Shown: positions 60,321-64,000 of the stretch, one piece after another
Numbering within the stretch: position 1 is the first letter of the stretch
Layout: each line of letters starts with the position of its first letter
Assembly (NCBI GenBank): GCA_023101725.1
Contig: JALJCO010013372.1
Coordinates: 1-64,000 of the forward strand
Direction: 5' to 3'
DNA: 64,000 bases
Origin: Atherinomorus stipes
Lineage: Eukaryota; Chordata; Actinopteri; Atheriniformes; Atherinidae
Position numbers and translations under genes: made by a program
Notes under the pieces: generated by a model
Seen by the model: only the letters and a program-made list of their open reading frames with translations
What the model was told of the DNA's origin: nothing
Databases searched by the model: none

Positions 60321-60604
60321 CACTCAGAAACATGGAGGTACAGACAGGAACATTTCTGTACCTGCAGGTACATTTACTACAAATGTTCTCTCAAAAGTAC
60401 AATATTGGTCTTTATGAGGCCAGAAGTACCTATATACTATGAAAAAGGGTCCAAAGTAATATAAAGTACACATTTGTACCATTCCAACCCTAAGGGTACC
60501 TGCAGCATTGAAACATGTGTGTAGCTTGTACAATAACTAAAAATAGCAGTACTTCTAAACAGTAGTATAATTATAGTTATTATATTATGATTTTCATAAT
60601 AACT
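60321..60604 (-). mobile_element. MITE (CACTCAGAAAC type), truncated by a minisatellite
   Basis: Starts CACTCAGAAACATGGAGG. It matches 45516-45780 closely and the inverted copy at 2175-2344. It stops at GATTTTCATAATAA where the ~72-bp array begins. Confidence 0.85.
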
Positions 60605-61318
60605 GACTGGACCACACTGAGACCTCCTCCTCCTGCCCGTCTGTCTCCTGCAGTCAGGATGAGGTCTGGACTCTGGCTGGACCACACTGAAACCTCTTCC
60701 CCCTCCAGCCTGTCTGTCTCCTGCAGTCAGGATGAGGCCTGGACTCTGACTGGACCACACTGAGACCTCTTCCCCCTCCAGCCTGTCTGTCTCCTGCAGT
60801 CAGGATGAGGTCTGGACTCTGACTTGACTACAATGAGACCTCCTCCTCCTCCAGCCTGTCTGTTTCCTGCAGTCAGGATGAGGTCTGGACTCTGACTGGA
60901 CCACACTGAAACCTCCTCTTTCAGCCTGTCTGTCTCCTGCAGTCAGGATGAGGTCTGGACTCTGACTTGACTACAATGAGACCTCCTCCTCCTCCAGCCT
61001 GTCTGTCTCCTGCAGTCAGGATGAGGTCTGGACTCTGACTTGACTACAATGAGACCTCCTCCTCCTCCAGCCTGTCTGTTTCCTGCAGTCAGGATGAGGT
61101 CTGGACTCTGACTGGACCACACTGAAACCTCCTCTTTCAGCCTGTCTGTCTCCTGCAGTCAGGATGAGGCCTGGACTCTGACTGGACCACACTGAGACCT
61201 CCTCCTCCTCCAGCCTGTCTGTTTCCTGCAGTCAGGATGAGGTCTGGACTCTGACTGGACCACACTGAGACCTCCTCCTCCTCCTCCAGCCTGTCTGTCT
61301 CCTCTCTCCAGGTTCCGC
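60605..61318. repeat. ~72-bp minisatellite, about ten units
   Basis: The unit includes CTGACTGGACCACACTGAGA, CCTCCTCCTCCTCCAGCC, TGTCTGTCTCCTGCAGTC and AGGATGAGGTCTGGACT. Two sub-types alternate: GGACCACACTGA and TTGACTACAATGA. No coding meaning. Confidence 0.94.
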
Positions 61319-62560
61319 CTCCGGTGGATTCTATGGTGTTCAGCGGACTTGGCGTCGAAAATAGGAATTGAAATTTGAAGGAGAATTGGAGAGTTAGTCC
61401 TGGTTCCCACTGATACTCGATGTCCGACCCTCGTCACATCGGGCTCTGGAGGAGTTCCCGGTCCATCAGTGCTGCATGGTGACCAGACCATCATCTTTGT
61501 GCTCCTGTTTGGCTCTCAAAGTGGAGCTTCTCATTACGGACGAAGATCTCTCCATGGCCTCATCTGTCCTCCTTCTTCTGCTTTTCTTGTGGATTGTTCA
61601 GATAAAACTTCATCTGCTTTGTGTTTTTGTTTTGTGTAATTATAAATAAACTCAGGTTATAAGTTGGTTTTTAGTTTCTTCACCTCACAAAGTCGAGCGG
61701 TAGTGAAACATCTTGCTTTTGGACAATGATCTGATTCATTCGTTTATCTTCACATCCTGATGCATCACGTTTCTATTCTAGATGAATGTTTCTGCTCAGT
61801 GTGCTAATCATGGAGGATTATAATGATAATCCATGAGTAAATAATCTGTAATACCTGCAGCTGAATGAGGGTGTACTGAGCACGTGCAACGCTGCATCAG
61901 ACCTGTCTGCTAACATCAGACGACACTGTTGCGTCTGATCTCTCTCAAAGCAACGCAAACGAGTGTTAAGTGTTTAAGCAGTGCTTTGCTGATTAAACGC
62001 TGTGATTGCGGCAGCACGCTCACGCCGGGCCTTGAACGGGCCGCGGTGGCTCTGAGCAGAGATCTGCCATATTGCTTCAGCAGCAGAATCCAGCGTGCCG
62101 TGACTAAGACACACTGTCAGAACAACTAATGGTCTTAACACTCAAGTGAATCTGATGAGTTTTTCCCAGCAAGCAGATAATGAGTAGAGAAAGAAATCTG
62201 CTGCAAGGACCCTCAGAGCTCTACTTTCTACTTCTGCTGACTTTCTGTGCTGGGGTGGGATGCTAGCTTCAGGCTAGCATGTCGTTTGCATTATATCCTG
62301 ACAGCAAGCTAACGCTGGAGTACAGAGGGGGTTCTGTAGCTCCATGTAGAGACGGCCTTGCTGGTGCAGAAGCATTGGTGACCCCCCCACCCTGAGTTTA
62401 GAACCTCTGGTCCAGACCAACACGGCTAACAGATCCCACAGAGGCAGAGTCTCAGGGCCGCCCCTCCCTAAATGCAGAACATGAGCTGCAGGGCCTCATC
62501 TTCCAACGGGGGCCACACTTTAGTACGTGGGGACGCATTTGTGCACGGCAGCACATATAC
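61319..62560. other. Intron 6 sequence, nothing recognised
   Basis: No exon, tandem array or clear element. A small inverted GATGCTAGCTTCAGGCTAGC lies near 62259. Confidence 0.4.
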
Positions 62561-62565
62561 ACTAT

Positions 62566-62936
62566 ATATCCATCCATCCGTCCATCCATCCATCCATCCA
62601 TCCATCCTTCCGTCCATCCATCCATCCATCCATCTATCCATCCTTCCTTCCATCCATCCATCCGTTCATTCATCCATCCTTCTTCCTTCCATCCATCCAT
62701 CCATCCATCCATCCATCCATCCATCCATCCATCCATCCATCCATCCATCCATCCATCAATCCATCCATCCATCAATCCATCCATCCATCCGTCCATCCAT
62801 CCATCCATCCATCCATCCATCCATCCATCCATCCTTCCGTCCATCCTTCCGTCCATCCTTCCATCCATCCGTCCATCCTTCCGTCCATCCATCCGTCCAT
62901 CCATCCATCCATCCGTCCATCCTTCCGTCCATCCAT

Positions 62937-62970
<34 letters not shown>

Positions 62971-63172
62971 TTCCATCCATCCATCCGTCCATCCATCCAT
63001 CCATCCATCCATCCTTCCTTCCTTCCTTCCGTCCATCCATCCGTCCATCCTTCCGTCCATCCATCCATCCATCCATCCATCCATCCATCCTTCCTTCCAT
63101 CCATCCATCCTTCCGTCCATCCTTCCTTCCTTCCGTCCATCCATCCATCCATCCATCCTTCCTTCCTTCCTT

Positions 63173-63206
<34 letters not shown>

Positions 63207-63868
63207 TTCCGTCCATCCATCCTTCCATCCATCCATCCATCCATCCATCCATCCTTCCTTCCATCCATCCATCCTTCCGTCCATCCTTCCTTCCTTCCTT
63301 CCGTCCATCCATCCATCCATCCATCCATCCTTCCGTCCATCCTTCCTTCCTTCCGTCCATCCATCCATCCATCCATCCATCCATCCTTCCTTCCTTCCTT
63401 CCATCCATCCATCCATCCATCCTTCCATCCATCCATCCATCCATCCTTCCGTCCATCCTTCCTTCCATCCTTCCTTCCTTCCATCCATCCATCCATCCTT
63501 CCATCCATCCATCCATCCATCCTTCCATCCATCCATCCATCCATCCATCCTTGCGTCCGTCCGTCCGTCCGTCCATCCATCCATCCTTCCTTCCTTCCGT
63601 CCGTCCGTCCGTCCATCCATCCATCCATCCATCCATCCATCCTTCCTTCCTTCCTTCCTTCCGTCCATTCATCCATCCATCCATCCATCCATCCATCCAT
63701 CCATCCATCCATCCATCCATCCATCCATCCATCCTTCCTTCCTTCCTTCCTTCCGTCCATCCATCCATCCATCCATCCATCCATCCATCCTTCCTTCCGT
63801 CCATCCATCCATCCATCCATCCATCCTTCCTTCCTTCCTTCCTTCCTTCCTTCCGTCCATTCATCCAT

Positions 63869-63904
<36 letters not shown>

Positions 63905-64000
63905 CCATCCATCCATCCATCCATCCTTCCTTCCTTCCATCCGTCCATCCATCCATCCATCCATCCATCCATCCATCCATCCATCCATCCTTCCTTCCTT
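62566..64000. repeat. CCAT/CCTT/CCGT tetranucleotide microsatellite, runs off the window
   Basis: More than 1.4 kb of CCAT units with blocks of CCTT and CCGT. The order CCAT-block, CTTCC-block, GTCC recurs, for example around 63000, 63160, 63290, 63590 and 63730, so larger blocks were duplicated. The [15 protein letters not shown] ORFs of up to 510 codons on the minus strand are artefacts. Confidence 0.97.

Noticed and set aside
62452..63988. Long ORFs (up to 510 codons) rich in MDGW/RKEG on the minus strand
   Set aside because: They translate a CCAT/CCTT/CCGT microsatellite. Open frames result from a stop-free tetranucleotide pattern, not from a gene.

Overview
The window looks like teleost fish nuclear DNA. 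It has spliced vertebrate coding exons, Tc1/mariner and hAT-type transposons, L2-like LINE reverse transcriptase relics, a tRNA-type SINE, and very many micro- and minisatellites. There is no operon-like or prokaryotic structure.

One host gene is visible, on the minus strand: a kainate-type ionotropic glutamate receptor, closest by eye to GRIK2. Three consecutive phase-0 exons are recognisable at 23535-23678 (144 bp), 20104-20211 (108 bp) and 9517-9630 (114 bp). They encode the end of the extracellular amino-terminal domain and the link into the first ligand-binding segment. I found no earlier exon between 23.7 kb and 64 kb and no later exon below 9.5 kb. If the locus is intact, the rest is intron: about 3.3 kb and 10.5 kb between the exons, more than 40 kb upstream and more than 9.5 kb downstream.

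Layout: 0-2.2 kb, a Tc1/mariner relic with an internal 94-bp tandem array. 2.2-6.15 kb, a broken MITE running into a 56/67-bp minisatellite. 7.2-9.4 kb, a MITE and a 32-bp minisatellite. 9.5-9.75 kb, exon 9 and a GATA microsatellite. 10.0-10.4 kb, an 80-bp x4 array. 11.7-14.15 kb, a 33-bp minisatellite with a long poly-A block, then very AT-rich DNA. 16.7-17.4 kb, a palindrome and a 150-bp x3 array. 18-20 kb, a LINE split by a MITE that carries a SINE. 20.1 kb, exon 8. 20.8-22.8 kb, a Tc1 element with a nested MITE. 23.5 kb, exon 7. 25 kb, a transposase relic with a 30-bp array. 26.9-29.6 kb, an hAT-like relic then a 17-bp array. 30-33.5 kb, an 81-bp array. 35.3-36.5 kb, a TTAA-flanked element. 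37.6-40.3 kb, a MITE, then a 51-bp array grown out of a LINE. 41.6-43.1 kb, a large MITE. 44.5-48.5 kb, a second 51-bp array, TTAA-element and MITE copies, and a 1.5-kb 11-bp array. 50-50.8 kb, two MITEs. 53.6-56.2 kb, a GAT-rich array and a polypurine block. 57-59.6 kb, a foldback element, a composite MITE and a LINE 3' end. 60.3-61.3 kb, a MITE and a ~72-bp array. 62.6-64 kb, a CCAT-type microsatellite running off the window.

The most notable pattern is that several minisatellites have grown out of transposon sequence. Units can be traced to two transposase genes, a LINE reverse transcriptase, a MITE end, and an internal short repeat of a TTAA-flanked element whose unexpanded sibling lies 11 kb away. 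Tandem repeats occupy roughly a third of the window. No new multi-gene system was found.
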